A DNA stretch of 64,000 nt from UBA1181 sp045600225 (GCA_045600225.1 JAZRXL010000028.1:62001-126000), one strand, 5' to 3'. Counted from the first letter of the stretch, positions 1-8,529 are shown. Made by a program: numbers and translations. The notes: generated from the sequence alone by a model not told the origin.

Positions 1-2
1 TT

Positions 3-701
3 GCAGTTGCAGGTTTCGATATCAAGAAATTGGTTGCAGGAGCCGCTTCTATGGAGAAACTTTGCGGAAAGGATGTTCCATTCTCAAAGAACCCTGCTGC
101 TCAATATGCTGCTGTTCGTAACGAGTTGTACCAAAAGGGTAAGAAGATCGAGATCTTGGTTAACTATCATCCTAAATTGCACTATATCGGAGAGTGGTGG
201 AAACAACTTTATGGAGAATCAGAAGGAAAGGATTTGAAGGGTATTTTCCCTGCTGCTGTTGATTTCTCAACAGACCTTCACTCAATGGGTCAATGGATCC
301 AAGAAGGTGAGCGTTCTATCTTCGAGACTGTTATCTCTATTAAGAGAGCAAACAAGAAGTTGGTCGTTCCTGAGGATAAGGAGAACTTGGATGGTTTGAA
401 CTTCTTGGCAGGAAAGCGTGTTGATGAAGTAAATAAGATGGCTGAATTGGGCGTTGTATTCGCACATGTTGACGGACAAGTTCCTAACTTGCATATCGAT
501 ATGCCTTCGTTGAACGAATATTACATTGGACAATTGTTCTACTTCTTTGAGAAGGCTTGTGGTATCAGTGGTTATCTATTGGGTGTTAACCCATTCAACC
601 AACCAGGTGTTGAGGCTTACAAGAAGAATATGTTCGCTTTGTTAGGAAAGCCTGGTTACGAGAAGGAAACAGAGGCTATGAAGGCTAGAATTAATAAATA
701 A
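3..701 (+). CDS. pgi: Glucose-6-phosphate isomerase, C-terminal part (5' end outside window)
   Basis: Interconverts glucose-6-phosphate and fructose-6-phosphate in the cytoplasm. The reading frame is already open at base 3, so only about 232 C-terminal residues are seen. The segment KGIFPAAVDFSTDLHSMGQW and the C-terminal NPFNQPGVEAYKKNMFALLG are typical of bacterial phosphoglucose isomerases; the lysine in VEAYK corresponds to the conserved C-terminal active-site lysine of the family. The first internal ATG-like positions are not true starts, because conserved sequence (AVAGFDIKKLVAGA) precedes them. The TAA is followed by a hairpin terminator. The family call is firm; what lies upstream cannot be seen. 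Confidence 0.95.
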   Translation, partial: AVAGFDIKKLVAGAASMEKLCGKDVPFSKNPAAQYAAVRNELYQKGKKIEILVNYHPKLHYIGEWWKQLYGESEGKDLKGIFPAAVDFSTDLHSMGQWIQEGERSIFETVISIKRANKKLVVPEDKENLDGLNFLAGKRVDEVNKMAELGVVFAHVDGQVPNLHIDMPSLNEYYIGQLFYFFEKACGISGYLLGVNPFNQPGVEAYKKNMFALLGKPGYEKETEAMKARINK

Positions 702-736
702 TAAACATTTGAATTGTTTGTTATAGTAGATTAAAG

Positions 737-786
737 GGAACCGTGTCTGTGATTTTATTTTCACAGACCCGGTTTCTTCTCTTATA
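737..786 (+). terminator. Probable intrinsic terminator after pgi
   Basis: GAACCG and GTCTGTGA (738-752) can pair with TCACAGAC and CGGTTTC (761-776) across one mismatch, with an eight-base AT loop. A pyrimidine-rich TTCTTCTCTT follows rather than a pure T-run. No TAnnTTTG promoter was found before the next gene, so some read-through into dedA is plausible. Confidence 0.65.
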
Positions 787-792
787 AATTAT

Positions 793-1431
793 ATGGAAGA
801 TTTTAGTTTTATACAATGGTGTTTGGATAATTTGAATTATTGGACCATTACTTTATTGATGGCCATAGAGAGTTCTTTTGTTCCATTCCCTTCTGAAATT
901 GTTGTACCTCCTGCTGCTTATAAAGCGGCAGCCGGTGAATTGAATGTCTTCGGTGTTGTATGGTTTGCCACATTAGGGGCTTTGATAGGTGCTTCTATCA
1001 ACTATTGTATTGCCTATAAATTAGGTCGTCCATTCGTGTATTGGTTTGTGGAGACCAAATTTGGACATCTTTGTATGTTGAACTCAAAAAAGATGGAAAA
1101 GGCAGAGACCTTCTTTAGTGAATATGGAATCGTTTCTACTTTGGTGGGAAGATTGGTTCCTGCTGTTCGTCAATTGATTTCAATCCCTGCAGGATTGTTA
1201 AAGATGAAGGCTCAAGTGTTCTTGTTGTACACGTTTATTGGTGCCTTTTTGTGGAATTCTATTTTGGCTGGAATCGGCTATGGACTTCATTCAATTGTTC
1301 CCAAAGAACAATTGATGGATTATGTGTTGGCTTACAAGCCATACCTTTTTTGGGGTGGAATTGCATTGTTCTGCCTATTGGTTTTATATTTTATTATTTC
1401 GGGTTTATTAAAAAAGAAAAGTCATGAATAA
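793..1431 (+). CDS. DedA/VTT (SNARE-associated) family inner-membrane protein
   Basis: A 212-residue integral membrane protein of the DedA superfamily, whose members translocate or recycle lipid carriers such as undecaprenyl phosphate; the substrate here is unknown. Visible family marks are the re-entrant segment ESSFVPFPSEIVVPPAAYKA (about residues 25-45), a second membrane segment around 55-75, and the conserved motif GRLVPAVRQLISIPAGLLKM (about 119-138), followed by two C-terminal helices and a basic tail (KKKS). It overlaps the next gene by 8 nt, suggesting co-translation. Family call is firm; the specific lipid is inference. Confidence 0.9.
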   Translation: MEDFSFIQWCLDNLNYWTITLLMAIESSFVPFPSEIVVPPAAYKAAAGELNVFGVVWFATLGALIGASINYCIAYKLGRPFVYWFVETKFGHLCMLNSKKMEKAETFFSEYGIVSTLVGRLVPAVRQLISIPAGLLKMKAQVFLLYTFIGAFLWNSILAGIGYGLHSIVPKEQLMDYVLAYKPYLFWGGIALFCLLVLYFIISGLLKKKSHE

Positions 1432-2191
1432 AAAAGAGATAATGATGTACCGTTTGGTCATCCTATTGTTGTGTTTAGCAGTTGTTTCTGTATGTTGGAT
1501 GTGGTTTAAATCAGGTTCTTATGATAACCAAAAGCCTTGTTGCAAAGATGGAGAAAAGTCTTGTTGCACGGAAGTTGCCAAGGAAAATCAGACGTACGCA
1601 ATACTTAGTACAGAGGGAGAAGTGGCAGAGAACATTCAACTTCCTACTCCAACCAAGAAGGGCGGTATGCCATTGATGGAGGCTTTGTCTTTAAGACAAA
1701 CAACTCGTTCTTACGACACTGTTAGCATTTCAGACCAACAACTATCAGATTTGTTGTGGGCTGCATCTGGAGTGACAAGAGAGGATGGAAAGATGACTGC
1801 TCCAACTGCGTGTGATGCAAGAGAGATAGATCTTTATGTATACACAAAGAAAGGAATCTATTTGTTTGAACCTGCTACACACTCTTTGAAGTTGCATAAG
1901 GCGGGTGACTATAGAGCTGCTGCAGGTCGTCAGGCTTTCTATGAAGTTGCTCCTTTAGCGATTACATTGGTTGGAAGTAATGCGAAAATGGATAAAGCAA
2001 AATATGATGCACATATGAAAGAATTTTATTCTGCAACTGATGCCGGATTTGTAAGTCAAAACATATATTTGTATTGTGCATCCGAGGGATTGTCAACTGT
2101 CGTATGTGGAAATATCGATAGAGAAGCAATCTCTACATTATTAGATTTGAAAGAGGATAGGATTCTTTTATCCCATCCTATTGGATATTAA
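1424..2191 (+). CDS. Membrane-anchored nitroreductase-family protein with CCx6CC motif
   Basis: 255 residues. Residues 9-28 form one hydrophobic helix, followed by a short cysteine-rich stretch (C39 C40 and C47 C48, a CCx6CC pattern) and then a nitroreductase-like FMN domain from about residue 80. Within that domain LRQTTRSYDT is the typical nitroreductase opening, GDYRAAAGRQAFYEVAPLAITLVG resembles the SagB-like branch (central part only quoted loosely), and SEGLSTVVCGNIDR fits the C-terminal FMN contact. The topology suggests the domain faces the periplasm, which is unusual for a flavin reductase. Redox partner and substrate are unknown; the four cysteines could bind metal or form disulfides (inference). 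It overlaps dedA by 8 nt and ends 7 nt before tmk. Confidence 0.8.
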   Translation: MNKKEIMMYRLVILLLCLAVVSVCWMWFKSGSYDNQKPCCKDGEKSCCTEVAKENQTYAILSTEGEVAENIQLPTPTKKGGMPLMEALSLRQTTRSYDTVSISDQQLSDLLWAASGVTREDGKMTAPTACDAREIDLYVYTKKGIYLFEPATHSLKLHKAGDYRAAAGRQAFYEVAPLAITLVGSNAKMDKAKYDAHMKEFYSATDAGFVSQNIYLYCASEGLSTVVCGNIDREAISTLLDLKEDRILLSHPIGY

Positions 2192-2198
2192 TCACAAA

Positions 2199-2888
2199 AT
2201 GGAACGAAAAGGAAAGTTTATCGTTATAGAAGGGTTGGATGGATGTGGTAAATCCACCCAACTCTCATTGTTGACAAGTTATTTTGCTCTTCAGAGGAAG
2301 GAGTGCCGATACATTCACTTCCCAATGCTTAACAAAGGAGTGTTTGGTGGTTTGGTGGCTGAGTTTCTTCGTGGCGAGTTTGGCTCGATAGAGCAAGTGC
2401 ACCCAAAATTGGTTGCTTTGCTTTTTGCTAACGATCGTTTGGAACACATCAAAACTATTAATGAATGGTTGGATCAAGGTTATTGTGTTTTTGCTGATCG
2501 TTATGTATACTCAAATATCGCCTATCAATGTGCAAAACTTACGAATGAAATTGAGAAAAAGAACTTAAAGGATTGGATCCTTAGTTATGAGTTTGAGCAT
2601 AATCAATTACCCAAACCCGATTGCTCCTTTTTTTTGGATGTTCCATTCCAGTTCGTTCAAAGATCCTTGATGCAAAACAGGGAAGGTGAGGATAGAGATT
2701 ATTTGAATGGAAAGAGCGATATTCATGAACAATCGATGGAGTTCCAAAAGAGTGTGTTCGATGAGTATCAAAAGTTATTGAAAGAGAGAGAAGATATTAT
2801 TGCGATTCCTTGTTGTGATGAACAGCAATATTTCTTGTCAAAGGAGCTTATCCACCAAAGAATAGTTGAGCGTTTTCATCAATTGTAA
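2199..2888 (+). CDS. tmk: Thymidylate kinase
   Basis: Phosphorylates dTMP to dTDP with ATP. Starting at ATG 2199 gives 229 residues; an in-frame TTG 18 nt earlier would overlap the preceding gene and is not needed. The P-loop is GLDGCGKST (residues 12-20), the substrate-binding DRY is present in FADRYVYSNIAYQ, and a charged lid follows near LMQNREGEDRDY. The usual bacterial FxREPGGT motif is replaced by YIHFPMLNKGVFG, so it resembles the shorter eukaryote-like/archaeal type of dNMP kinase. It sits 7 nt after the nitroreductase and 6 nt before the sugar dehydrogenase, an unusual neighbourhood for a nucleotide gene. Possible alternative: another dNMP kinase. Confidence 0.88.
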   Translation: MERKGKFIVIEGLDGCGKSTQLSLLTSYFALQRKECRYIHFPMLNKGVFGGLVAEFLRGEFGSIEQVHPKLVALLFANDRLEHIKTINEWLDQGYCVFADRYVYSNIAYQCAKLTNEIEKKNLKDWILSYEFEHNQLPKPDCSFFLDVPFQFVQRSLMQNREGEDRDYLNGKSDIHEQSMEFQKSVFDEYQKLLKEREDIIAIPCCDEQQYFLSKELIHQRIVERFHQL

Positions 2889-2894
2889 TTTGTT

Positions 2895-4178
2895 ATGAGA
2901 AGTATTGAAGAAACTAAAATTGCCGTTATCGGTCTTGGTTATGTAGGGTTGCCATTGGCTCGTCTTTTTTCTACGAAATATAAGACGGTTGGCTTTGATC
3001 TTAATGACCAAAGAGTGGCCCACTTGATGCAAGGCTATGATGATACATTGGAAGTTTCTAATCAGCTATTGCAAGAGGCTATCTCCTCTCATTCATTAGT
3101 GTGTACTTCTAATATAGAGGACATAAAAGATGCGAACTTTTATGTCGTTGCAGTCCCAACTCCTGTGGATGTTAATAATGATCCAGACTTGGAACCGTTG
3201 AAATCTGCCAGCGAGATTGTGGGTAAGGTTATTTCGAAAGAAGATGTAGTCGTATATGAATCAACTGTATATCCTGGTGTGACAGAAGAGGTGTGCGTCC
3301 CAATTGTAGAACAATGTTCTAGTCTTAGATATAACAAAGATTTCTTTGCTGGATATTCTCCAGAGCGAATTAATCCAGGCGACAAGGAACATACCGTTGA
3401 GAAGATAAAAAAAGTGACTTCCGGTTCAACTCCAGAGGTGGCAGATTATGTGGATGCGGTATACAATGCTGTTTTGTTGAATGGTACTCATAAGGCTTCT
3501 TCCATTCGGGTGGCAGAGGCTTCGAAAATAATAGAGAATTCCCAAAGGGATGTAAACATTGCCTTTATGAACGAGTTGGCAAAGATTTTCAATGCAATGA
3601 ATATCGATACCAATGATGTGATTGAAGCTGCATCCTCAAAGTGGAATTTTATTAGGATGAAACCAGGTCTTGTTGGAGGTCACTGTATTAGTGTAGATCC
3701 TTACTATCTTATTCAGAAGGCGCAGATCTATGGAGTTTTGCCACGTATTATGATCAATGCACGCCGTTTGAATGATGGAATGGGAGATTATGTGGCTAAT
3801 CAGGTGATAAAGTGTATGAACAAGAAAGGTCTGATTGTGAAAGATTCTAAGATTCTTATTTTAGGATTTACCTTTAAGGAAAATTGTCCTGACATTAGAA
3901 ACACGAAGGTTGTCGATATCTATCATACGTTAAGAGAATATACTTCGAATATATCTATATATGATCCGTGGGCAAACGAAGAGAGAGTAAGAAATGAGTA
4001 TGGTGTAATTGTTTCCAATTCATTGCCCAACGACACCTTTGATGTTGTTGTGTTGGCCGTTGCCCATCAGCAGTTTAAGGATATGGAACTTCGTTCGTTA
4101 TTACGAGATAAATCAATGGGAGTCGTTTACGATGTAAAAGGCGTTGCTCCGAGAAGTATGGTTGATGAACGATTATAA
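2895..4178 (+). CDS. UDP-N-acetyl-hexosamine 6-dehydrogenase (TviB/WbpO-like)
   Basis: Oxidises the C6 hydroxyl of a UDP-N-acetylhexosamine to a uronate in two NAD-dependent steps, supplying an acidic sugar for surface polysaccharide. The N-terminal Rossmann motif is VIGLGYVGLPLA (residues 11-22), the nucleophile is C264 in GGHCISVDPYYL, and LGFTFKENCPDIRNTKVVD in the C-terminal third matches the VipA/TviB branch. Length (427) is normal for the family. It is followed 8 nt later by a DegT aminotransferase, a common pairing for amino-uronic acid precursors. Whether the substrate is UDP-GlcNAc or UDP-GalNAc cannot be told from sequence alone. Confidence 0.9.
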   Translation: MRSIEETKIAVIGLGYVGLPLARLFSTKYKTVGFDLNDQRVAHLMQGYDDTLEVSNQLLQEAISSHSLVCTSNIEDIKDANFYVVAVPTPVDVNNDPDLEPLKSASEIVGKVISKEDVVVYESTVYPGVTEEVCVPIVEQCSSLRYNKDFFAGYSPERINPGDKEHTVEKIKKVTSGSTPEVADYVDAVYNAVLLNGTHKASSIRVAEASKIIENSQRDVNIAFMNELAKIFNAMNIDTNDVIEAASSKWNFIRMKPGLVGGHCISVDPYYLIQKAQIYGVLPRIMINARRLNDGMGDYVANQVIKCMNKKGLIVKDSKILILGFTFKENCPDIRNTKVVDIYHTLREYTSNISIYDPWANEERVRNEYGVIVSNSLPNDTFDVVVLAVAHQQFKDMELRSLLRDKSMGVVYDVKGVAPRSMVDERL

Positions 4179-4186
4179 GATTGCTA

Positions 4187-5368
4187 ATGGGAAAGAGAAT
4201 CCAGTTGTGCTTGGCTCGTATGAGCGAGAATGGCGAAGAGCAAAAGTATGTACAAGAGGCGTTTGATACAAATTGGATAGCTCCTCTTGGACCTAATGTT
4301 TTTGCTTTTGAAAATGATTTGGAAAATTGGATTAGTGATTCTCTCTTGTCCCGTAAGTCTGTTGTTGCACTCTCTTCAGGAACGGCTGCGATTCATTTGG
4401 CGCTTGTCGCCAGTGGTGTTGAAAAAGGTGATGAGGTGATTTGTCAGAGTTTTACTTTTTGTGCATCTGCAAATCCCATAACATATATTGGAGCTAAACC
4501 TGTTTTTGTGGATTCTGAATCGGATAGTTGGAATATGGATCCTTCACTTTTGGAATATGCCATAAAGGATAGAATATCGAAAACGGGAAGAAAACCGAAG
4601 GCCATTATTGTTGTTCATTTGTTTGGTATGCCAGCAAAGATGGAGGAGCTGGTTTCTGTTTCCAAGAAGTATGAGATACCTTTGATTGAGGATGCTGCAG
4701 AAGCGTTAGGTTCTAAATATAAAGGACAACAATGTGGAACTTTTGGGGATTTTGGCGTCTATTCTTTCAATGGAAACAAGATGATTACCACGTCGGGAGG
4801 TGGCGCTTTGGTGTGCAATGATGAGGAAGTAAAGAGACGAATAGTATACCTTGCTACACAAGCGAGAGAGCCTCGACCTTATTATCATCATTTAGAAATA
4901 GGATATAATTATCGGTTGTCGAATGTATGTGCTGGCATTGGCAGAGGTCAGATGACGGTCTTGCAAAAACACATAGATCATCATAAACACATCGCGGATC
5001 TTTATAAGAAAGCATTCTCACAAGTGGACAATGTTGAGTATCACGACAACCCATCGGGGTCTTTTGATTCTAATTTTTGGTTAAGTACCATCCTGGTGAA
5101 TGGTTTTGATGAAGAGATTTGTGTAAATCGTGAACCTTCTCCTTGTGATTTTATTGAAAGGATGAGAGCTGAAATGGATGATAAGGGAATTGAAACGAGA
5201 CCGTTGTGGAAACCGATGCATCTTCAGCCAGTATATGAAGAAGCACCGAAGTATACCAATGGCGTGTCGGAAAATCTTTTCAAAAAAGGGTTGTGTTTGC
5301 CTTCAGGACCTTGTGTGTCCGATTCAGATGTCGAATATGTGATTGGTGTCATAAAGGCTCTTGTCTAA
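4187..5368 (+). CDS. DegT/DnrJ/EryC1/StrS-family sugar aminotransferase
   Basis: PLP-dependent aminotransferase that converts a nucleotide-bound keto-sugar to an amino-sugar. The start is placed at ATG 4187; the in-frame TTG at 4181 lies 2 nt after the previous stop. The 393-residue protein shows the substrate/PLP region ALSSGTAAIHLAL (about 61-73), EDAAEALGS (about 168-176) and SFNGNK with the Schiff-base lysine K198. The opening IQLCLARMSENGEEQKYVQ and NTNW-like DTNWIAPLGPNV resemble the EpsN/PglE-like group in Bacteroidota polysaccharide loci. It ends the operon beginning with dedA. Its exact sugar substrate is not determined. Confidence 0.9.
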   Translation: MGKRIQLCLARMSENGEEQKYVQEAFDTNWIAPLGPNVFAFENDLENWISDSLLSRKSVVALSSGTAAIHLALVASGVEKGDEVICQSFTFCASANPITYIGAKPVFVDSESDSWNMDPSLLEYAIKDRISKTGRKPKAIIVVHLFGMPAKMEELVSVSKKYEIPLIEDAAEALGSKYKGQQCGTFGDFGVYSFNGNKMITTSGGGALVCNDEEVKRRIVYLATQAREPRPYYHHLEIGYNYRLSNVCAGIGRGQMTVLQKHIDHHKHIADLYKKAFSQVDNVEYHDNPSGSFDSNFWLSTILVNGFDEEICVNREPSPCDFIERMRAEMDDKGIETRPLWKPMHLQPVYEEAPKYTNGVSENLFKKGLCLPSGPCVSDSDVEYVIGVIKALV

Positions 5369-5402
5369 AATAGGAAGACATGGAAAATAATAATACAAAG
5401 AG

Positions 5403-5433
5403 TTTGTTATTTTCATTTTGTTTCCTAACTTTG
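5403..5433 (+). promoter_or_regulatory. Full Bacteroidota sigma-ABfr promoter for tRNA-Gln
   Basis: TTTG at 5403-5406 is separated by exactly 19 nt from TAACTTTG at 5426-5433, matching the described Bacteroides -33/-7 consensus (TTTG-N19-21-TAnnTTTG). The tRNA starts 17 nt after the -7 box. Confidence 0.85.
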
Positions 5434-5449
5434 CACCGCATTTAGCGAT

Positions 5450-5520
5450 TGCCTTATGGTGTAATGGTAGCACATCAGTTTCTGGCACTGCTTGTCTGGG
5501 TTCGAATCCTAGTAAGGCAA
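5450..5520 (+). tRNA. tRNA-Gln (anticodon CTG)
   Basis: A full cloverleaf can be folded by eye: acceptor TGCCTTA (5450-5456) with TAAGGCA (5513-5519), D arm GTGT/GCAC, anticodon loop TTCTGGC with CTG at 5482-5484, and T arm CTGGG/CCTAG around TTCGAAT. U1-A72 at the acceptor end is characteristic of bacterial glutamine tRNA. The discriminator is A5520 and CCA is not encoded. The outermost anticodon-stem pair (27:43) is T:C, a mismatch. A promoter and a terminator flank it, so it is a single-gene unit. Confidence 0.95.
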
Positions 5521-5529
5521 CTTTAATAT

Positions 5530-5564
5530 ATAACTCGTTGGATTTTCTAGCGGGTTATTTTTTT
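5530..5564 (+). terminator. Intrinsic terminator after tRNA-Gln
   Basis: ATAACTCG (5530-5537) pairs with CGGGTTAT (5551-5558), one G-T pair included, and is followed by a run of seven T (5558-5564). Confidence 0.85.
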
Positions 5565-5729
5565 GTCCTTTTGGTGCAATGTCATTGCCTTGTGAAAATG
5601 GAAACGTCTTAGGAGACCCTAATGGAATATTAAGTGCCAATAGAAAGGAAAGAGAGGGGTAGGGGAAGTAAAGTTTGTGGAATTGTAAATATATAATGAA
5701 AATAAGACTATCTATTTAAACCTTTTCAT

Positions 5730-5737
5730 TATCTTTG
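5730..5737 (+). promoter_or_regulatory. -7 box of the udp-tilS operon
   Basis: TATCTTTG matches TAnnTTTG exactly and lies 15 nt before the proposed ATG at 5753. It excludes the in-frame TTG at 5735, which is inside the box. No clear TTTG is seen 19-21 nt upstream. Confidence 0.7.
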
Positions 5738-5752
5738 ATAAACTTAAATTTT

Positions 5753-6631
5753 ATGCTTATGAGAGTTATTCCTTCTTCTGAGTTGATTATAAATGCGGAT
5801 GGATCTATATTTCATCTGCACTTGAAACCGGAGCAATTGGCTGATAAGGTGATTTTGGTAGGTGATCCTGGTCGTGTGAATATGGTTGCTTCCTTTTTCG
5901 ATGAAATAGAGTGTGAAGTGAGTAGTCGTGAGTTTCATACCATAACGGGAAAGAAAAACGGACAGCGCATCTCTTGTGTATCTCATGGTATTGGAACCGA
6001 TAACATAGATATTGTCTTGACCGAATTGGATGCCTTGAAGAATATAGATTTTGAGTCTCGTATGGAAAAATCAGAACATACCCAACTTACGTTGGTTCGT
6101 ATCGGAACTTCGGGAGGTTTACAACCTTTTTGCCCTGTGGGTTCATATGTGGCGTCTCGTCGTTCGATTGGCTTTGATGGTCTCTTGAACTTTTATGATA
6201 CTCCAAAATCGATAATCGATTTGGATTTTGAACAGGCTTTTTGTAATCATACAAATTGGAATTCTCGATTGGCAGCTCCTTATGTGGTTTCAGCGGATGA
6301 GTCATTGATAGATGCTCTTTGCAATGGTATGATTCTTGGTGTCACAATCTCTGCTCCTGGTTTCTATGGACCTCAGGGAAGATATGTTCGCATTCCTTTA
6401 GCAGATCCTCTGTTGAATGAAAAGATACAATCATTCGATTATAATGGGGAGAAGATAACCAATTTCGAGATGGAGAGTTCTGCAGTTGCGGGTTTGTCGA
6501 AATTATTGGGACACAAGGCTGTAACTATTTGTAATATTATTGCAGGTAGGGTGGATAAGTCGATGAATACTGAGTATAAAGGCTCCATGGAAGAGTTGGT
6601 TAAAATTGTTCTTTCTCGATTGACAAAATGA
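5753..6631 (+). CDS. udp: Uridine phosphorylase / nucleoside phosphorylase-I family
   Basis: Splits nucleosides with phosphate to free base plus (deoxy)ribose-1-phosphate. The phosphate-binding GDPGRV, the strand SCVSHGIGTDN, RIGTSGGLQP and the ribose-contacting NFEMESSAVAGL are all present in the expected order of the PNP/UDP family. Two ATGs (5753 and 5759) are possible starts; both follow a -7 promoter box with only a short leader. About 292 residues, as in Bacteroidota uridine phosphorylases. Its stop overlaps the tilS start (ATGA), so the two are co-transcribed. The base specificity (uridine versus other nucleosides) is inferred from family resemblance. Confidence 0.88.
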   Translation: MLMRVIPSSELIINADGSIFHLHLKPEQLADKVILVGDPGRVNMVASFFDEIECEVSSREFHTITGKKNGQRISCVSHGIGTDNIDIVLTELDALKNIDFESRMEKSEHTQLTLVRIGTSGGLQPFCPVGSYVASRRSIGFDGLLNFYDTPKSIIDLDFEQAFCNHTNWNSRLAAPYVVSADESLIDALCNGMILGVTISAPGFYGPQGRYVRIPLADPLLNEKIQSFDYNGEKITNFEMESSAVAGLSKLLGHKAVTICNIIAGRVDKSMNTEYKGSMEELVKIVLSRLTK

Positions 6632-7959
6632 TTGATGCCTCAAAAATATCATTCCGTTTCCCTTCCTCTGAAAAGTTGATAGTGGCGGTGAGTGGCGGTG
6701 CTGATTCAGTTGCCTTATTGGATATCTTGCATAATGCAGGATACCCTTGTGTTGTTGCACATTGTAATTTCCACTTGCGAGGGAAAGAATCGGATCGAGA
6801 TGAGGCGTTTGTTCAATCTTTGGCAGAGAAATACGGATTGCCTTTCCGAAAAATAGATTTTCAGACTAATTTGTATGCATCTCTTCGCTCCTTGTCGATC
6901 GAGATGGCGGCGAGGGAACTTAGATACGAGTGGTTTCGTCAGTTGCTGGTTCGTGAAGGAGCGAAGCGAATTGTTGTGGCGCACCATTCGGATGACGTGG
7001 TAGAGACTGTGCTGATGAATATGTCAAGAGGTACAGGGTTAAGAGGTTTGACTGGAATAAAAGAGGTGGTTGGGGATGTGTGGAGACCTCTTTTGCCTTA
7101 TTCTCGGGAAGATATTCTTAATTATCTTCAGAGTCGATTACTGCCACATATGGAGGATTCAACCAACACGGATACGCATTATACACGAAACAGGTTTCGA
7201 TGTGATATAATTCCTATGCTTCAGGAAGCTTATCCTTCTTTTAAAAAAAACATACTAAATACAATCGAACATCTTACTCAAACAGAGAACTTCCTTCAAT
7301 GTGTTATAGAGGAAAAAAAGAGTTTCTTGTTTGAAGATATGAACGATGGTATGTATAAGATATCCTTATCCCGTTTAGATCAGGAGAAATGCCGTTCTTT
7401 TTTGCTGTACGAGTTGTTTTCTCCTTATGGATTTGTTTTTTCTACAATTGAAGATGTAGAGGAATCTATTCTTTCGAAAGAGTGCGGAAAAATTTTTTAT
7501 TCAAAGAAAAAAGATTTTGTACTAACCAAGGATAGGGATAGTTTGTTTCTGAGACCTGTTTTGGAAGAAATAGATAAGGAGTATGTAGTGTCTTCGGCTT
7601 CTGATTTGTCTTTGTTGCCTATTCCTCTATTCTGTGATATGGTAAAGGTGACCGATTTGAATATTATTAAGAGTCCTGACTATTGTTATTTGGATGCTTC
7701 GAAGATTACGTTCCCTTTTGTGTTACGAAAATGGCATAACGGAGATTGGTTTGTCCCTTTCGGTATGAAAGGGAAGAAGAAATTGAGTGATTTCTTAATA
7801 GACCAAAAGTTGTCAAGCAAGGAGAAATCAGACATATGGGTTCTGACGAAAGATGAATCTATTGTGTGGGTAATAGGATACCGTTCTGATAATCGTTTTA
7901 GAATTGACGAAAAGACAGAGAATGTTTTTTGTTTTCATTTAAAAAATAATTTGTTATGA
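6628..7959 (+). CDS. tilS: tRNA(Ile)-lysidine synthase
   Basis: Modifies C34 of the CAT-anticodon tRNA-Ile to lysidine so that it reads AUA; essential in most bacteria. The N-type ATP pyrophosphatase PP-loop VAVSGGADSVALLD is near residues 18-31, the N-terminal catalytic domain continues through RNRFRCDIIPML, and the C-terminal TilS domain is recognisable at KWHNGDWFVPFGMKGKKKLS (about 371-390). At 443 residues it is of normal full-length size. It overlaps the upstream udp and the downstream DUF805 gene by 4 nt each, indicating translational coupling. Confidence 0.95.
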   Translation: MIDASKISFRFPSSEKLIVAVSGGADSVALLDILHNAGYPCVVAHCNFHLRGKESDRDEAFVQSLAEKYGLPFRKIDFQTNLYASLRSLSIEMAARELRYEWFRQLLVREGAKRIVVAHHSDDVVETVLMNMSRGTGLRGLTGIKEVVGDVWRPLLPYSREDILNYLQSRLLPHMEDSTNTDTHYTRNRFRCDIIPMLQEAYPSFKKNILNTIEHLTQTENFLQCVIEEKKSFLFEDMNDGMYKISLSRLDQEKCRSFLLYELFSPYGFVFSTIEDVEESILSKECGKIFYSKKKDFVLTKDRDSLFLRPVLEEIDKEYVVSSASDLSLLPIPLFCDMVKVTDLNIIKSPDYCYLDASKITFPFVLRKWHNGDWFVPFGMKGKKKLSDFLIDQKLSSKEKSDIWVLTKDESIVWVIGYRSDNRFRIDEKTENVFCFHLKNNLL

Positions 7960-8522
7960 ATTGGATAGATAGTTTTATAAAACCTTGGATGCAGTTTTCT
8001 GATTTTTCATCAGAGTCTGGAAGAAAGGAGTGCTGGGCATTTCTATTGGGAAATTTGATCATTCAGTTCCTTCTTGTATATACCTCTGTTCAGTCCAATT
8101 TCTTGGACGGTTTCGTTCAGGAAGTTGCTGGCGATTTTATCTTGGTCTTTTCTGAAATATTCCAAGAAAGCGATGTCTTTATTGAACCACCAGTGATGAC
8201 AGAAGGACGTGCGTTTTTCCTCGAACTAGTGTTCGCTTTTATTCTTACTGGCTTGATATGGGTTACATTCGCATTAAAACCAATTTTGTATTATTCTGTA
8301 ATCTTGTTTTTGATGCTTCCTATATCCTTCTCTGATGGTGTGGTTACCTTGCAGGTTTTTTCTCTCTACTCTTTGGTGGTATTGGTGCCACATTTGGCAT
8401 TAATGATACGAAGACTTCGCAATGCAGGATATGGACCATTGATGTATTTAATACAACTCATACCTTTCATTGGTAGTATTGTTTTTCTTTTCTTGCTGAT
8501 TTCCACAAAAAATAGAGGATAG
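7956..8522 (+). CDS. DUF805 family membrane protein
   Basis: 188 residues with about four hydrophobic segments (roughly 27-45, 85-105, 108-130 and 165-182). The opening WIDSFIKPWMQFSDFSSESG and the internal MIRRLRNAGYGPLMYLIQLI match the DUF805 pattern, in which a soluble lead with RxEyW-like residues precedes paired helices and an RRLxDxG-like motif. The function of DUF805 is unknown. It overlaps tilS by 4 nt and precedes the DUF2971 gene by 7 nt, so it is within the udp-tilS operon. Confidence 0.8.
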   Translation: MNWIDSFIKPWMQFSDFSSESGRKECWAFLLGNLIIQFLLVYTSVQSNFLDGFVQEVAGDFILVFSEIFQESDVFIEPPVMTEGRAFFLELVFAFILTGLIWVTFALKPILYYSVILFLMLPISFSDGVVTLQVFSLYSLVVLVPHLALMIRRLRNAGYGPLMYLIQLIPFIGSIVFLFLLISTKNRG

Positions 8523-8529
8523 ATTCTTT

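Noticed and set aside
5418..5612. Open frame running across the tRNA-Gln gene
   Set aside because: It is a chance frame covering the promoter, tRNA and terminator.
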